Assembly (NCBI GenBank): GCA_004017275.1 | Contig: SAKE01000001.1 | Location: forward strand, 862,310 to 926,309 | DNA length: 64,000 nucleotides | DNA from: Mesorhizobium sp. | GTDB taxonomy: Bacteria > Pseudomonadota > Alphaproteobacteria > Rhizobiales > Rhizobiaceae | Direction: 5' to 3' | Shown: positions 1 to 8,859 of the stretch, in pieces | Position numbering within the stretch: position 1 is the stretch's first letter | Layout: each line of letters starts with the position of its first letter | Made by a program: the position numbers and the translations under genes | The notes under the pieces: generated by a model | Told to the model about the DNA's origin: nothing | The model's database searches: none | The model's input: only the letters and a program-made list of their open reading frames with translations

Positions 1-1
1 C

Positions 2-616
2 CAGCCTTTCCCGCATGCCGGCGCGTTCTTCGCAACCCGCAGCATCGAGGGCTTTCCGCGCGCGGCGTCGGACGAACCGGAGACGACGTTCAACATCGTG
101 CGGCCATCCGGCGCGCCGGCGCCGATCAAGGGCGATCCGGTGGTCGAGCAGGTGCAAGGCATATTGAAGGATCTCGATTTCTATTCCGGAACGGTCGACG
201 GCATTTCCGGACCCAACACACGCAAGGCGATCCAGGCCTATCAGCAGAAGGTCGGACTCAACGCGTCCGGTGAGATCGACGCGCTTCTGCTGGATCAACT
301 GGGTGCGACGCCGAAGACGGCCGCTGTCGTACCCAGGCCGCAGCCGCGCCCGGATACGCCTGTCGCGGTTCCGGTGTCGTTACAGACAGATTCCGGGCAG
401 ACCACTGCCGCGACGCAGTCGCCCGATGCCCGCATCGTCAAGATCCAGGCCGGGCTCAAGGCGTTCGGCAATGACGACATGCAACTGGACGGTGTCGTCG
501 GCGCGCGCACCAAGGCAGCGATCAAGGAATTCCAGTCGCTGTTCGGGCTGCCGCAGACCGGCGAGCCCGATGAGATCGTCTACGTCAAGATGCGTGAGAT
601 CGGCCTGACCAACTGA
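2..616 (+). CDS. Peptidoglycan-binding domain protein, 5' end cut off
   Basis: The reading frame is open to the first base of the window, so the true start lies upstream; a GTG at 98 is only an internal codon. The visible 204 residues hold two PG_binding_1-type repeats, one around residues 45-100 (pattern LDFYSGTVDGISGPNTRKAI) and one at the C-terminus (LDGVVGARTKAAIKEFQ), separated by a Pro/Thr-rich linker. Such repeats anchor secreted or envelope proteins to murein. The N-terminal part that would carry a signal peptide, membrane segment or enzyme domain is missing, so the role beyond wall binding cannot be stated. Confidence 0.85.
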   Translation, partial: QPFPHAGAFFATRSIEGFPRAASDEPETTFNIVRPSGAPAPIKGDPVVEQVQGILKDLDFYSGTVDGISGPNTRKAIQAYQQKVGLNASGEIDALLLDQLGATPKTAAVVPRPQPRPDTPVAVPVSLQTDSGQTTAATQSPDARIVKIQAGLKAFGNDDMQLDGVVGARTKAAIKEFQSLFGLPQTGEPDEIVYVKMREIGLTN

Positions 617-680
617 CGGCTGAAACGACGGCTCGCCGAGCGGCGGAAATATCGATAGAGAGCCCGCTTGCCTTGTTTTC

Positions 681-728
681 ATGCATGTCGTTGTCCCAAA
701 ACCGGGACCACTTTTGGGCGACATGCAT
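681..728. repeat. Palindromic intergenic element (RIME/REP-like), copy 1
   Basis: Perfect 10-bp arms ATGCATGTCG (681-690) and CGACATGCAT (719-728) enclose a second inverted pair CCCAAAA (695-701) and TTTTGGG (712-718). It fills most of the gap between the peptidoglycan-binding gene and DUF1491, and can fold into a hairpin that may end or stabilise transcripts. Similar palindromes lie at 28893-28938 and 52015-52069. Assignment to the rhizobial intergenic mosaic family is from general resemblance. Confidence 0.75.
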
Positions 729-743
729 TAGCGGAGTCCTCTT

Positions 744-1091
744 ATGCGCGTCACATCGGATCTGTGGGTTTCGGCCCTGTTGCGCCGGGTTTCCGGTGCC
801 GGCGGATTTGCCGTAGTGGTCAAGCGCGGTGCAACCGAAGCCGGCGCTGTTTTCGTGCTGGCCCGAGGCAGGCTGGGTGAGGTTGCCCTGTTCGGGCCGG
901 CGCCGCAGACAAGCTACGATTCGGCCAAGCCCGACGACCGGTTTTTCAGTCTGCTCGCGGCCGGCGACGATGCCGCAATGCTCGATGCCAGGCTGGAGAG
1001 GGAGAAGAAGTTCGATCCCGACATCTGGGTGGTCGAGATCGAGGCCGGCACTGTGCCCGTCGAGGAGCTTATTTCCGTGAAGACGCCCTGA
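744..1091 (+). CDS. DUF1491 family protein
   Basis: A 115-residue soluble protein starting MRVTSDLWVSALLRRV and carrying the conserved G-A-V-F-V-L and D-P-D-I-W-V-V-E-I segments of DUF1491, a small alphaproteobacterial family of unknown function. Length is normal for the family. There is no signal peptide or membrane segment. It follows the palindrome at 681-728. Its last 23 bases overlap the 3' end of the convergent DUF2336 gene, so the two transcripts are antisense to each other there. No function is proposed. Confidence 0.85.
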   Translation: MRVTSDLWVSALLRRVSGAGGFAVVVKRGATEAGAVFVLARGRLGEVALFGPAPQTSYDSAKPDDRFFSLLAAGDDAAMLDARLEREKKFDPDIWVVEIEAGTVPVEELISVKTP

Positions 1092-2139
1092 GGCCGGAGG
1101 AAGCCTCCGCGTCGTCACTGTTCGATGCCGTGCGGCTATCGCTGTTTGCCGGCATGGCGTCACGAACAACCCCTGCAACGGTTTCGGCTTTCCAGAGGCG
1201 CACCTTGTCGACGGCTGCTTCGCGATGCAGGAGCCGGTAGCGGTCGAGGAAGGTGCGGATAGCCTGCGGATGCGGGAACTGGCTGGGGTAAACCGCGACC
1301 GTGATCAGGAAAGCCCTGTCTTCACTGAGGTCGAGAGACCGCAATGCGGCAAGCAGCGAGGCGTAATTCTGGTTGGCGATGAGCGATCGCGCGGTCGAGA
1401 AATCGATATCGAGCGCATCGGCCAGCGCGGTCAGGAAGAAGGCGGCGTTTCCCGTCAGCGCCGTTTCGCGCAATTTGACATAGATGTCCGCGCCGGTAAA
1501 AGGATCGGCGTTCGCCGACGCCTCGTCGCCCGTTCGCATCATCGAGCGCAGCCTGTGCCGTGCATTCTCGGCTGCGATGCCCAGCGCCTGTTCCCGGGCG
1601 GGTTCGTCGGCGGCAGTCTCCGTGCTCAACGGCGCGATCTTGTCTGCCGCGGCGGCGTTCGCATGCGGCTCCCGCACACGCACCAGGGTCGGCCTTTCGA
1701 GTGCCCGGATCAGGTCGCCGATGGTCGGGTTCAAATCCTTGCGGCGCGCAATGGCGCGTGCATGCGGCAGGCCATGTCGCCCGATCAACGCGATGAGATC
1801 GATGTCGGTGACCGCGCGTGAGCGGATGAGCAGCGGTGCGGCGATGTCGACCGGTTCCTCGCAGAGCCGGCGCACCAGGGCTGCGGGGGCATATTCGCAT
1901 TCGGAAAGGGCGGCTGCCACGTAACGGCGCGATTCGACGGAGACGTCATTGAACAGCGGCAGCGTCAGGTCTTCGAGCTGGCCGATCTCGCGGCGCGACG
2001 GGCGGGTGAGCGAACAGAACGCCGACACCGCGGCGCGGAACAGCCTTTCGGCCTTTCCCGAGTCTTTTCGTACCGCGATTTGCCTGAAGTCCGAAGATGA
2101 CACGAAGGATACGCCCGTACTCGACACAATCTTGACCAC
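1069..2139 (-). CDS. DUF2336 domain-containing protein
   Basis: A 356-residue protein matching DUF2336, an alpha-helical repeat-like family of unknown function in alphaproteobacteria; the helical repeats occupy roughly residues 45-320 (for example SRRYVAAALSE and LIRSRAVTDIDLIALIGRHG). No catalytic motif or signal peptide is visible. The start used is GTG at 2139; another GTG four codons downstream (2127) is possible. The upstream region carries a CtrA-like box shared with the divergent small gene at 2313, so cell-cycle control is a testable inference. The 3' end overlaps DUF1491 tail-to-tail by 23 bp. Confidence 0.8.
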   Translation of the reverse strand: MVKIVSSTGVSFVSSSDFRQIAVRKDSGKAERLFRAAVSAFCSLTRPSRREIGQLEDLTLPLFNDVSVESRRYVAAALSECEYAPAALVRRLCEEPVDIAAPLLIRSRAVTDIDLIALIGRHGLPHARAIARRKDLNPTIGDLIRALERPTLVRVREPHANAAAADKIAPLSTETAADEPAREQALGIAAENARHRLRSMMRTGDEASANADPFTGADIYVKLRETALTGNAAFFLTALADALDIDFSTARSLIANQNYASLLAALRSLDLSEDRAFLITVAVYPSQFPHPQAIRTFLDRYRLLHREAAVDKVRLWKAETVAGVVRDAMPANSDSRTASNSDDAEASSGLRASSRK

Positions 2140-2224
2140 GCTCCACCGGGACCGTGTCGGTTTCGCGAATGCCTCGGTCAGAACGTCCTGACCTCAAGAC
2201 AAAGATCAAGTTAGCGACGATCCG

Positions 2225-2241
2225 TTAGCGCTCCGTTAACC
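2225..2241 (+). promoter_or_regulatory. CtrA-like box between divergent genes
   Basis: TTAG (2225-2228), seven bases, then TTAACC (2236-2241) fits the TTAA-N7-TTAACC site of the cell-cycle regulator CtrA with one mismatch. It lies 86 bp upstream of the DUF2336 start and 72 bp upstream of the gene at 2313. Occupancy is inference. Confidence 0.45.
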
Positions 2242-2312
2242 CTCTGCCGGCCTTAATGATATTTGGAGGCGTTGCGTTGTGCTCCGGGGAAACCGAGAGG
2301 AATGCGCGAACC

Positions 2313-2501
2313 ATGGGCATGGTACTGTCTTTCGTGCCGCGAACGGCACCAAGCAATCGGACAAAGCAAACCGCCGAAATGCCGGCGGCGGTGATCATCT
2401 TTCCCGGCATCCGCTATGAGCGGTCGGCAGCCGGCGAAGTGCGGCCGGTCGATCCCGACAAGCCGGGATCGCCACGCACGAAACCGGTTCCACACCACTG
2501 A
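2313..2501 (+). CDS. Small hypothetical protein, 62 aa
   Basis: Starts MGMVLSFVPRTAP at the ATG at 2313, with a GAGAGG ribosome binding site about 12 bases upstream; a second ATG lies two codons on. The frame is open further upstream to 2256, but that segment carries the promoter region and no better start. The protein has a mildly hydrophobic centre (PAAVIIFPGIRYE) and a basic, proline-rich tail, without a signal peptide or known domain. It is divergent from DUF2336 and shares the CtrA-like upstream box. Small proteins of this type occur in rhizobia; no function is known to me. Confidence 0.6.
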   Translation: MGMVLSFVPRTAPSNRTKQTAEMPAAVIIFPGIRYERSAAGEVRPVDPDKPGSPRTKPVPHH

Positions 2502-2537
2502 GTTTCGGCAGCCACGGACCGCCGATCTGGCGCATAT

Positions 2538-3107
2538 CTAGAAGTCCTGCAACTCGCAGGAACTCTGCTCGAAGAAGCGCGACACGATCGGCTTCCAGCT
2601 GTCATCGGGCACGAAGGCGCGGATGACGAAGATGCCTTCCTCAATCGGCGCCTCGACGAAGATCGCTCCCTGAAGGTCTTCGGGAAGGTCCTTGCGCACG
2701 TCGATCATCTGCGCCGGCGTCAGCACGACGGCATCCAGCACGCCGCCCGTCGCGGTGTGGTCGTTGAAGGAATAGATGTTGTGGCCGCTGCGGTCATAGA
2801 CCGAGACCGACCAGAACGGGACATGTCCGGGCGCCTTGATGCGGACCATGCCTTCGCCCAGGTCGAACCGGCACGCGGTCGCGTAAAACAGCGGGTCGAC
2901 GGATTTCACCACTGGCGCGCCGCCGGCCTCGGCATCGAGCCGGGTCATCTTGTAGAGGTCCGAGGCCATGGACAGCCGCGACCAGGCATCGCGTTCGGAA
3001 AACTCAGGCACAAGAAGCAGCACGGCAATGTGCACGATGCCGGCGCCGAGCAGGCCGAGCAGGACGGCATGCAAAAGTCTTCGCATCGCCGCGTAAAAAC
3101 TACGCAT
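2538..3107 (-). CDS. DUF1254-type membrane-anchored protein
   Basis: 189 residues. An N-terminal membrane segment (about residues 10-32, VLLGLLGAGIVHIAVLLLVP) is followed by a domain of the DUF1254 type, with the conserved segment FWSVSVYDRSGHNIYSFNDH. Its start overlaps the end of the upstream DUF1214 gene by 8 bp, so the two are translationally coupled. In many bacteria DUF1254 and DUF1214 sit in one polypeptide; here they are two membrane-anchored proteins, as is common in rhizobia. Biochemical role unknown. Confidence 0.8.
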   Translation of the reverse strand: MRSFYAAMRRLLHAVLLGLLGAGIVHIAVLLLVPEFSERDAWSRLSMASDLYKMTRLDAEAGGAPVVKSVDPLFYATACRFDLGEGMVRIKAPGHVPFWSVSVYDRSGHNIYSFNDHTATGGVLDAVVLTPAQMIDVRKDLPEDLQGAIFVEAPIEEGIFVIRAFVPDDSWKPIVSRFFEQSSCELQDF

Positions 3108-3684
3108 TGCAGCCGACCTTGACGATACGCGGCAGCGAGACGTCCGACAGGCCGGTGCTGCTGGCGATCGGCGTGTCGTAGAAGGTCAGCACGAAATACA
3201 TCCTGCCGAAACCGTCGGTCAAAAGCCAATTGCCTGGCATCGGGTGATGGCCTGCGGAAATGACGACCGAATTGTCGGGCTGGCGCACCACCCCGTAGGA
3301 TTGCAGCGCGGCGAGCCGGGGTTTGCCTGTTTCGACCACGCCGAGCGACTGGTCGGCGGCATAGAGCGTCCAGAACCGCGCCGTCGGAAACCCACCCTCG
3401 ATAGTGTAGGTGCATTCGCGCTTGAGTTCGCCGCCGCCCGCATCGCGCTCGGCAACGAAGGACAGCCCTTCGGCGCGCCCGAGCGCAAGCACGCCCTCAC
3501 GCGCCACACGGGCTTTGGAGTAGGGATCTGCGGACGGCGTACCTATGTCGGGAAAGGCTGTCCATTGGCCGATCCGGATGGCGCCGACACCGTCCTGGAG
3601 TTTCAGCGCATACCAGACGCTGCCGCCACCGCCGACGATGGCTATGGCAAGCGAAAGCAGCGTCAGGAAGGCATTCTTGAGCAT
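3100..3684 (-). CDS. DUF1214-type membrane-anchored protein
   Basis: 194 residues with an N-terminal membrane segment (residues 5-28) followed by a DUF1214 domain. Recognisable features are the ECTYTIEG strand, RFWTLYAAD, and the C-terminal GRMYFVLTFYDTPI segment that resembles the second half of DUF1254/DUF1214 fusion proteins. It is first of a two-gene unit with the DUF1254 gene (8-bp overlap), and the two products probably form one envelope complex (inference). The penicillin-binding protein gene lies upstream on the same strand, 121 bp away. Confidence 0.8.
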   Translation of the reverse strand: MLKNAFLTLLSLAIAIVGGGGSVWYALKLQDGVGAIRIGQWTAFPDIGTPSADPYSKARVAREGVLALGRAEGLSFVAERDAGGGELKRECTYTIEGGFPTARFWTLYAADQSLGVVETGKPRLAALQSYGVVRQPDNSVVISAGHHPMPGNWLLTDGFGRMYFVLTFYDTPIASSTGLSDVSLPRIVKVGCNA

Positions 3685-3805
3685 GAGGGGCCGGGGACGT
3701 GAAGAGTTGCCGCTCGGGATATCGCGGCGCAGGGCCTTGTGGCAAGCGGGCCGATGGATTTGCCCGCCCAGACCAGTCGGAAAGACTCAACTCAGTCGGA
3801 AAGGA

Positions 3806-5959
3806 TCACAGCGCCGACAGCGCCTCCGGCGGTTGAGGCGCATCGAGGACGGGCGCCGACTGGAACAGCCTGGTCATGTCCCGCAGGGTCTGCGTGGTCC
3901 GGCTGGACAGCACCGCCGGCCGTTCGGCCGGGGCGTCGGCCGCTGCCTGAGCATCGCTTTTCTTCTGCGCTTCCTCGGCCTTGGCCGCGACCTCCTCGTC
4001 GACGAAGGGTTTGTCGATGCCCGGGATCGGTTTGAGGTCGATATTCTGGTGCGCATAGACCATCAGCCGCTGCCACACCATTGCCGGCAGCGAGCCGCCG
4101 GTCATGTTCTTGGTCGGCGTGAAATCGTCATTGCCCATCCATACCGCCGCCGTGTAGTTCCCGGTGAAGCCGACAAACCAGGCGTCGCGGTAGGACTGCG
4201 TCGTGCCGGTCTTGCCGGCGACGACGATGTTGGGAAGTTGAGCGCGCCGCGCCGTGCCCATCACCGGCACCGCGGCCAGCATGGTGTTCATCGATTTCAG
4301 CGCCTGCTCCGACAGCACCCGGTGTGGCGGCGGCGCATCCTTGGCGAAATCGTAAACCACCTCGCCGGTGCGGGTGACGAGTTGGCTGATGCCGTGCCGG
4401 GAGCCGACGAAGCCGTTGTCGGCGAACACGCTGTAGCCCGTCGCCTGGTCCATCACCGTCATGCCCGAGGTGCCGAGCACCATCGTCTTGTGCGCTTCGA
4501 GCGGCGATTCCACACCCATCGCTTCGGCCATGGCCTTGATCGGGCCGATGCCGAGATGGTCCTTGGCCAGCCGCACCGGCACGGTGTTGATCGATTTGGC
4601 CATTGCCATGATCAGCGTGACGTTGCCCGCCGATCCGCCGCTGTAATTGTGCGGCGACCAAGCGCCCCAACTGATCGGGCCGCCGGAAATGATGGAGTTG
4701 GGCGTGAAGCCGTGTTCCATCGCGGTTGCGTAGACATAAGGTTTGAACGACGAGCCGGTCTGGCGCAGCGCCTTGGTGGCGCGGTTGAACTGGCTGGCGC
4801 CGTAATCGCGGCCGCCGACGATGGCGCGCACGGCGCCGTTGGTCTCGATGACGACGACCGCGCCCTCGGTGACGTTATATTCCTTGCCGAACTGCCGCAG
4901 GTGGAACTCCACCGATTCTTCCGCCGCCTTCTGGATGTTGGCGTCGAAAGTGGTGTGCGCGACAAGCGAATGCTGGCCCGGCTTGGCGATCTTCTTGACC
5001 TCGTCGAACGCCCAATCGAGGTAATAATCCGGGCTTTTCTGTTCGCCGCGGTCAACGACATCGGCCGGATGCAGCCTGGCCTGCAGGACCTGGCCCTCGG
5101 TCATGAAACCGGAATCGACAAGATTGGACAGCACCACATTGGCGCGCGCACGCGCCGCTGGCAGGTTGATGTGGGGCGCATATTTGGTCGGCGCCTTGAA
5201 CAGGCCGGCCAGCATCGCTGCCTCGGCGAGGTTCAGGTCCTTGACGCTCTTGCCGAAATAGAAGTCGGCGGCTGCCTCGATGCCGAACGTGCCGCCGCCC
5301 ATATAGGCGCGGTCGAGATAGAGCTGCAGGATTTCCTTCTTCGACAGATTGGCCTCGAGCCACAGCGACAGGAAGGCTTCCTTGATCTTGCGCTCCAAAG
5401 TGCGCTCATTGGTGAGGAATAGGTTCTTGGCCAGCTGCTGGGTGATGCTCGAGCCGCCCTGGACGACGGAGTTCGCCCGCACATTCTCGAATATGGCGCG
5501 CGAAAGACCGAGCACGTCGATGCCGTAGTGGTCGAAGAAACGGCGATCCTCCGTGGCAAGCACCGCCTTGATCACGTGATCGGGCATCTCGTCGACCGGC
5601 ACGGAATCGCGCTGGATGATGCCGCGCTGGCCGATCTCGTTGCCGTAGCGGTCGAGGAAGGTGACGGCGAAGTCGCCCTGGGCGCGCCAGTCGCCGGCCG
5701 TATCCTGGAAGGCCGGAATGGCCAGCGCCAGCATCACCACAATGCCGCCGGCGCCGAGCGTAAAACCTTCGCTCAACACTTCTATGATGCCACGGCGCCA
5801 GCCGGATACGCGAAAGCGCCGCGAGAAGATCGTCGCGGATTCCCAGAATTGGCGCGCCTTGAAACCGATTTCGTAGAGCGAGGAATCGATCCACGCATCG
5901 AGCGCCAGCAGCCAGGCGGCGATCGGACCTCTTCTTTTGCGCGGTTCAGGACTGGCCAT
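3806..5959 (-). CDS. Class A (PBP1A-family) penicillin-binding protein
   Basis: A 717-residue bifunctional peptidoglycan synthase. A cytoplasmic tail and a membrane segment (about residues 64-88) precede the GT51 glycosyltransferase domain, with catalytic Glu137 in EDRRFF and the GGSSITQQLAKN motif. The transpeptidase domain follows, with the SxxK serine near residue 403 (GSSFKP), the SIN motif in MAKSINTVPV, and KTG near residue 583 (AGKTGTT). All catalytic motifs are present. The C-terminal 60 residues are rich in Ala, Pro and Glu and carry no domain. It is shorter than canonical PBP1A, as in other rhizobial paralogues. It acts at the periplasmic face of the inner membrane, polymerising and cross-linking lipid II. 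Confidence 0.93.
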   Translation of the reverse strand: MASPEPRKRRGPIAAWLLALDAWIDSSLYEIGFKARQFWESATIFSRRFRVSGWRRGIIEVLSEGFTLGAGGIVVMLALAIPAFQDTAGDWRAQGDFAVTFLDRYGNEIGQRGIIQRDSVPVDEMPDHVIKAVLATEDRRFFDHYGIDVLGLSRAIFENVRANSVVQGGSSITQQLAKNLFLTNERTLERKIKEAFLSLWLEANLSKKEILQLYLDRAYMGGGTFGIEAAADFYFGKSVKDLNLAEAAMLAGLFKAPTKYAPHINLPAARARANVVLSNLVDSGFMTEGQVLQARLHPADVVDRGEQKSPDYYLDWAFDEVKKIAKPGQHSLVAHTTFDANIQKAAEESVEFHLRQFGKEYNVTEGAVVVIETNGAVRAIVGGRDYGASQFNRATKALRQTGSSFKPYVYATAMEHGFTPNSIISGGPISWGAWSPHNYSGGSAGNVTLIMAMAKSINTVPVRLAKDHLGIGPIKAMAEAMGVESPLEAHKTMVLGTSGMTVMDQATGYSVFADNGFVGSRHGISQLVTRTGEVVYDFAKDAPPPHRVLSEQALKSMNTMLAAVPVMGTARRAQLPNIVVAGKTGTTQSYRDAWFVGFTGNYTAAVWMGNDDFTPTKNMTGGSLPAMVWQRLMVYAHQNIDLKPIPGIDKPFVDEEVAAKAEEAQKKSDAQAAADAPAERPAVLSSRTTQTLRDMTRLFQSAPVLDAPQPPEALSAL

Positions 5960-6155
5960 TCAAAAACCCGGCTCGGCTGTGGCGCGACCTGAAAACCGCA
6001 AGCGGGCAATTTCAGGGCGTCGTCGTCCCGACTATTCATCCATTTTGCCGACACTCACAAGGGCGGTGAGGACACAGGTGCGCTGTTTGTTGATGAAAGG
6101 GCAGGGCCAGATCCCGGCCTGCCAATTGGTGCCGATGACTGACAGCACGTGAACG

Positions 6156-6194
6156 CAAAGCCCGCGCCTCCGGCGGAGACGCGAGCTTTTTGCC
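6156..6194. terminator. Imperfect hairpin, possible terminator
   Basis: GCAAAGC (6156-6162) can pair with GCTTTTTGC (6186-6194), and the inner CTCC/GGAG pair extends the stem. It lies 17 bp past the stop codon of the flavin oxidoreductase (minus strand) and in the leader of the penicillin-binding protein region. The U-tract on the minus-strand transcript is weak. Confidence 0.4.
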
Positions 6195-6211
6195 ACTGCG
6201 GCACGGGCGCC

Positions 6212-7651
6212 TCAAGCGGCGCGCAGGCTTTCTTTCGGGCGCAAGTTCTGGTTCATGCGGAACAGATTCAGTGGGTCGTAGCGCTTCTTGATTTCCAGAA
6301 GCCGCCGATAGTTGCCGCCATAGGCCGCTTCGATCCGGTCGACCTCGTCCTCCGGCATGAAGTTCACATAGGCGGTGCCGGCGGCATAGGGCTTGGCCGC
6401 CTCGTAGAGAGCACGAGCCCAGTCGATGCAGGCCTTGTCCATCGCCGGTTCGCGCCAGCGGGCGTGAACGTTCATGACGAAATGCGAGCTGCGCTGTGGA
6501 AACGCTGTTGCGTCCGCCTTGACGCGACCTGCCGCGCCGCCGACATGGCCGACGAATATCTCGCATTCGGGTCCTGGCAGCTTGGCTATTGCCCCCGTGA
6601 CGACCGCAGCCGCCTCATCGGAAAGCTCGGTGAAGTCATGGCTCTTCCAGTAGTTACGGGCGCCGGGCGCAAGCAGCGGGTCGAATGCCTGCTGCCAGCC
6701 GGTGAACGGGTTGAGGCCGACGACATCGGCAATCGGCGTGCCGATGGCGCGAAGCTTGCGCGTCGCCTTTTCGCCCGCGCCGATGTCGCCGCAATAGCAC
6801 ATGGCCAGAACCAGCACCTCCTTGCCATGCCATTCGGCCGGCAGGAAGGCTAGCGGCGGCGCCTGCCGCATGACCACCCAGCAGGTCAACTCGTCAGGCG
6901 CGGTTTCGAGCGCCTTGCGATACTCCTTCAGCACCTTTTCGGCATCGGCGAAGGGATGGACGACAAGCCCCGCCAGCACTTGCGGTCCAAACTCGTGGAG
7001 TTGGAACTCGAATGCCGTGACGACGCCGAAATTGCCGCCGCCGCCGCGCAGCGCCCAGAACAAGTCTGGATTTTCGGTCTGACTGGCCCGCAGCAGTTTG
7101 CCGTCGGCGGTGACCACATCGGCGGAGGCAAGATTGTCGATGGTCAGCCCGAATTTGCGGGTGATCCAGCCGAAGCCGCCGCCCAGTGTCAGACCTGATA
7201 TGCCGGTGGTCGAGTTAATGCCGGTCGGCATCACCAGCCCGAAGGCCTGCGTTTCCTTGTCGACATCGGCAAGCGTCGCGCCGGGTCCGACCCATGCCCG
7301 CCGGGCAGCGACATCGACCCGCACCGACTTCATCAACGACAGATCAATCATTAGGCCACCATCGCAGACCGCACTTCCGGCAATGTTGTGGCCGCCGCCG
7401 CGCACGGAGACGAGAAGCCTGTTTTCCCTGGCGAAATTCACGGCTTTGATGACATCGGATGCGCCGACGCAGCACACGATCAGCCCGGGCCGTCGGTCGA
7501 CCGTAGCATTCCAGATAGTGCGTGCTTCGTTGTAAGCGGCATCGCCTTCGCTCAGCACTGTGCCGCGCAATTGTGCCGAAAATGCTTCCAGGGCTGCGGC
7601 GTCGACTGTCGTTTTGCCGCGTTCAAGCGTGGTGAGGCTCATGGTGTTCAT
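6212..7651 (-). CDS. FAD-binding oxidoreductase, berberine-bridge-enzyme type
   Basis: 479 residues: a PCMH-type FAD_binding_4 domain (about residues 45-220) and a C-terminal BBE domain (YVNFMPEDEVDRIEAAYGG, which contacts the flavin). His88 in VRGGGHN is the residue that carries the covalent FAD link in this family. The position that holds the second, cysteinyl link in bicovalent members is Gly here (TGISGLTLGGG), so a single covalent link is expected. No signal peptide is visible. The start is supported by GGGAGGAA six bases upstream. The substrate cannot be read; members oxidise sugars, alcohols or aromatic compounds. Monocistronic. Confidence 0.85.
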   Translation of the reverse strand: MNTMSLTTLERGKTTVDAAALEAFSAQLRGTVLSEGDAAYNEARTIWNATVDRRPGLIVCCVGASDVIKAVNFARENRLLVSVRGGGHNIAGSAVCDGGLMIDLSLMKSVRVDVAARRAWVGPGATLADVDKETQAFGLVMPTGINSTTGISGLTLGGGFGWITRKFGLTIDNLASADVVTADGKLLRASQTENPDLFWALRGGGGNFGVVTAFEFQLHEFGPQVLAGLVVHPFADAEKVLKEYRKALETAPDELTCWVVMRQAPPLAFLPAEWHGKEVLVLAMCYCGDIGAGEKATRKLRAIGTPIADVVGLNPFTGWQQAFDPLLAPGARNYWKSHDFTELSDEAAAVVTGAIAKLPGPECEIFVGHVGGAAGRVKADATAFPQRSSHFVMNVHARWREPAMDKACIDWARALYEAAKPYAAGTAYVNFMPEDEVDRIEAAYGGNYRRLLEIKKRYDPLNLFRMNQNLRPKESLRAA

Positions 7652-7926
7652 GGTTTCCTCCCGATTTGCTGATGAGCCGTCCCCCCTCCAAAAACTTTTT
7701 CTACTGTGCGCTTATATTAGATATCGCGCAAGTTCTGGCCGGCGTTGGCGGCGCCTTAGCGGGCGTCTGCGGCCGATATTGTGATTGCATTGGCTTAGGC
7801 ACTTGTTTCTGCCGGCCGGTGACCTCAACCGGTTTTTACGCCCGACCTTGCGTCGCACCCTTAGCCGCCAGGATGCCGATCATGCTGATGCGAATGTGAC
7901 GAAGTAGCGTAGCGCTACCCCACCCC

Positions 7927-8859
7927 TTACGCCGGTTCGCGCTTCAGCGCCTGCGCCATGCAGTGGATGCCGCCGCCGGTCTTCGAAATCTCGCTCATGT
8001 CGACAGCCGCCACCTCGAAACCGCGCGCCTTGAGCTGGCCGATCAGCGTCTGGCTGGAGGTCGGCGCGATCACCCGGTCCTTGCCGAGCGACATGAAGTT
8101 GCAGCCGAGCGCCATCGTGTCCTGGAACGGCACGTCGATGATTTCGTGGCCCTTGCCTTTGAGCCAGTCGACAATGCCGGGCTCCGTGCAGGCGAGGCAG
8201 ACGGCGGTCAGCTTTTCGGCGATCGGCACCACCATCAGGTCGATATGGACATAATACTCGTCGATGAACGCGATGCGGGTCTCCCAGCCTTCCTTGTCGA
8301 ACCAGCCCTGTACCTGGCGCGCACCTTCCTCTTGCGTGCGGGCGCCGCCGCAGCCGATCAGTACGACGCCATCCTCGATGACGTTGAAGTCGCCGCCCTC
8401 GAACGTACCAGCCGTGACCATGTCGTAGATCGGGATGCCGAGCTTTTCGTAGGTGCGGATCGCGGCATAATTCTCGCCGCGCCGCCACCAGTTGGCCATG
8501 GCGGTGATGAAGGCGCCGTAGGGCGTCATGACGCTGGAATCACGGGAATAGACCTGCATCGGCAGTTCCGGCGTCGGCTCGTGCCAGTGGATGTTGACGC
8601 CGAAATGTTCGTAGGCGGCGACAAGGTCCTTGTGCTGCGCCTGCGCGATCTGCACGTTGCAAGGCGCCTCGCGCAGATGCTTTCGCGACAGCGAGCTGGT
8701 CGAGAGATGCCGCAGGAAGTTCGGCGAACCGAGCAAGACGTCGGTCAGCACGTCGGTCTCGTTGGCAAAGCCCCAGGCGGTCAGCGGCTTGGTGCCGCCT
8801 GCCGGGTTGCGGCGCTGCAGCGAAAACGGCTCGGCGACAATGCGGTCATGAACGGTCAT
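7927..8859 (-). CDS. Arginine deiminase / dimethylargininase-fold hydrolase
   Basis: 310 residues of the guanidine-modifying (penteine) superfamily. The catalytic triad can be placed: the acid in EGGDFN (Glu154/Asp157), His205 in YYVHIDLMVVP, and nucleophile Cys300 in GGGIHCMAQAL. The substrate Arg/Asp region is SRDSSVMTPYG (about 105-115). The length suits a DDAH-like enzyme rather than classical ArcA (about 400 aa). It would hydrolyse a guanidino or amidino compound to a ureido product plus amine or ammonia; which one is not readable. The start overlaps the M20 amidohydrolase stop by 4 bp (ATGA), so the two are coupled. It is divergent from the LysR-ABC block. Confidence 0.85.
   Translation of the reverse strand: MTVHDRIVAEPFSLQRRNPAGGTKPLTAWGFANETDVLTDVLLGSPNFLRHLSTSSLSRKHLREAPCNVQIAQAQHKDLVAAYEHFGVNIHWHEPTPELPMQVYSRDSSVMTPYGAFITAMANWWRRGENYAAIRTYEKLGIPIYDMVTAGTFEGGDFNVIEDGVVLIGCGGARTQEEGARQVQGWFDKEGWETRIAFIDEYYVHIDLMVVPIAEKLTAVCLACTEPGIVDWLKGKGHEIIDVPFQDTMALGCNFMSLGKDRVIAPTSSQTLIGQLKARGFEVAAVDMSEISKTGGGIHCMAQALKREPA

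Noticed and set aside
3545..5422. Long open frame antisense to the penicillin-binding protein gene
   Set aside because: Composition is His/Arg/Asp-rich in the way expected of an antisense frame in GC-rich DNA; the opposite strand has intact catalytic motifs.
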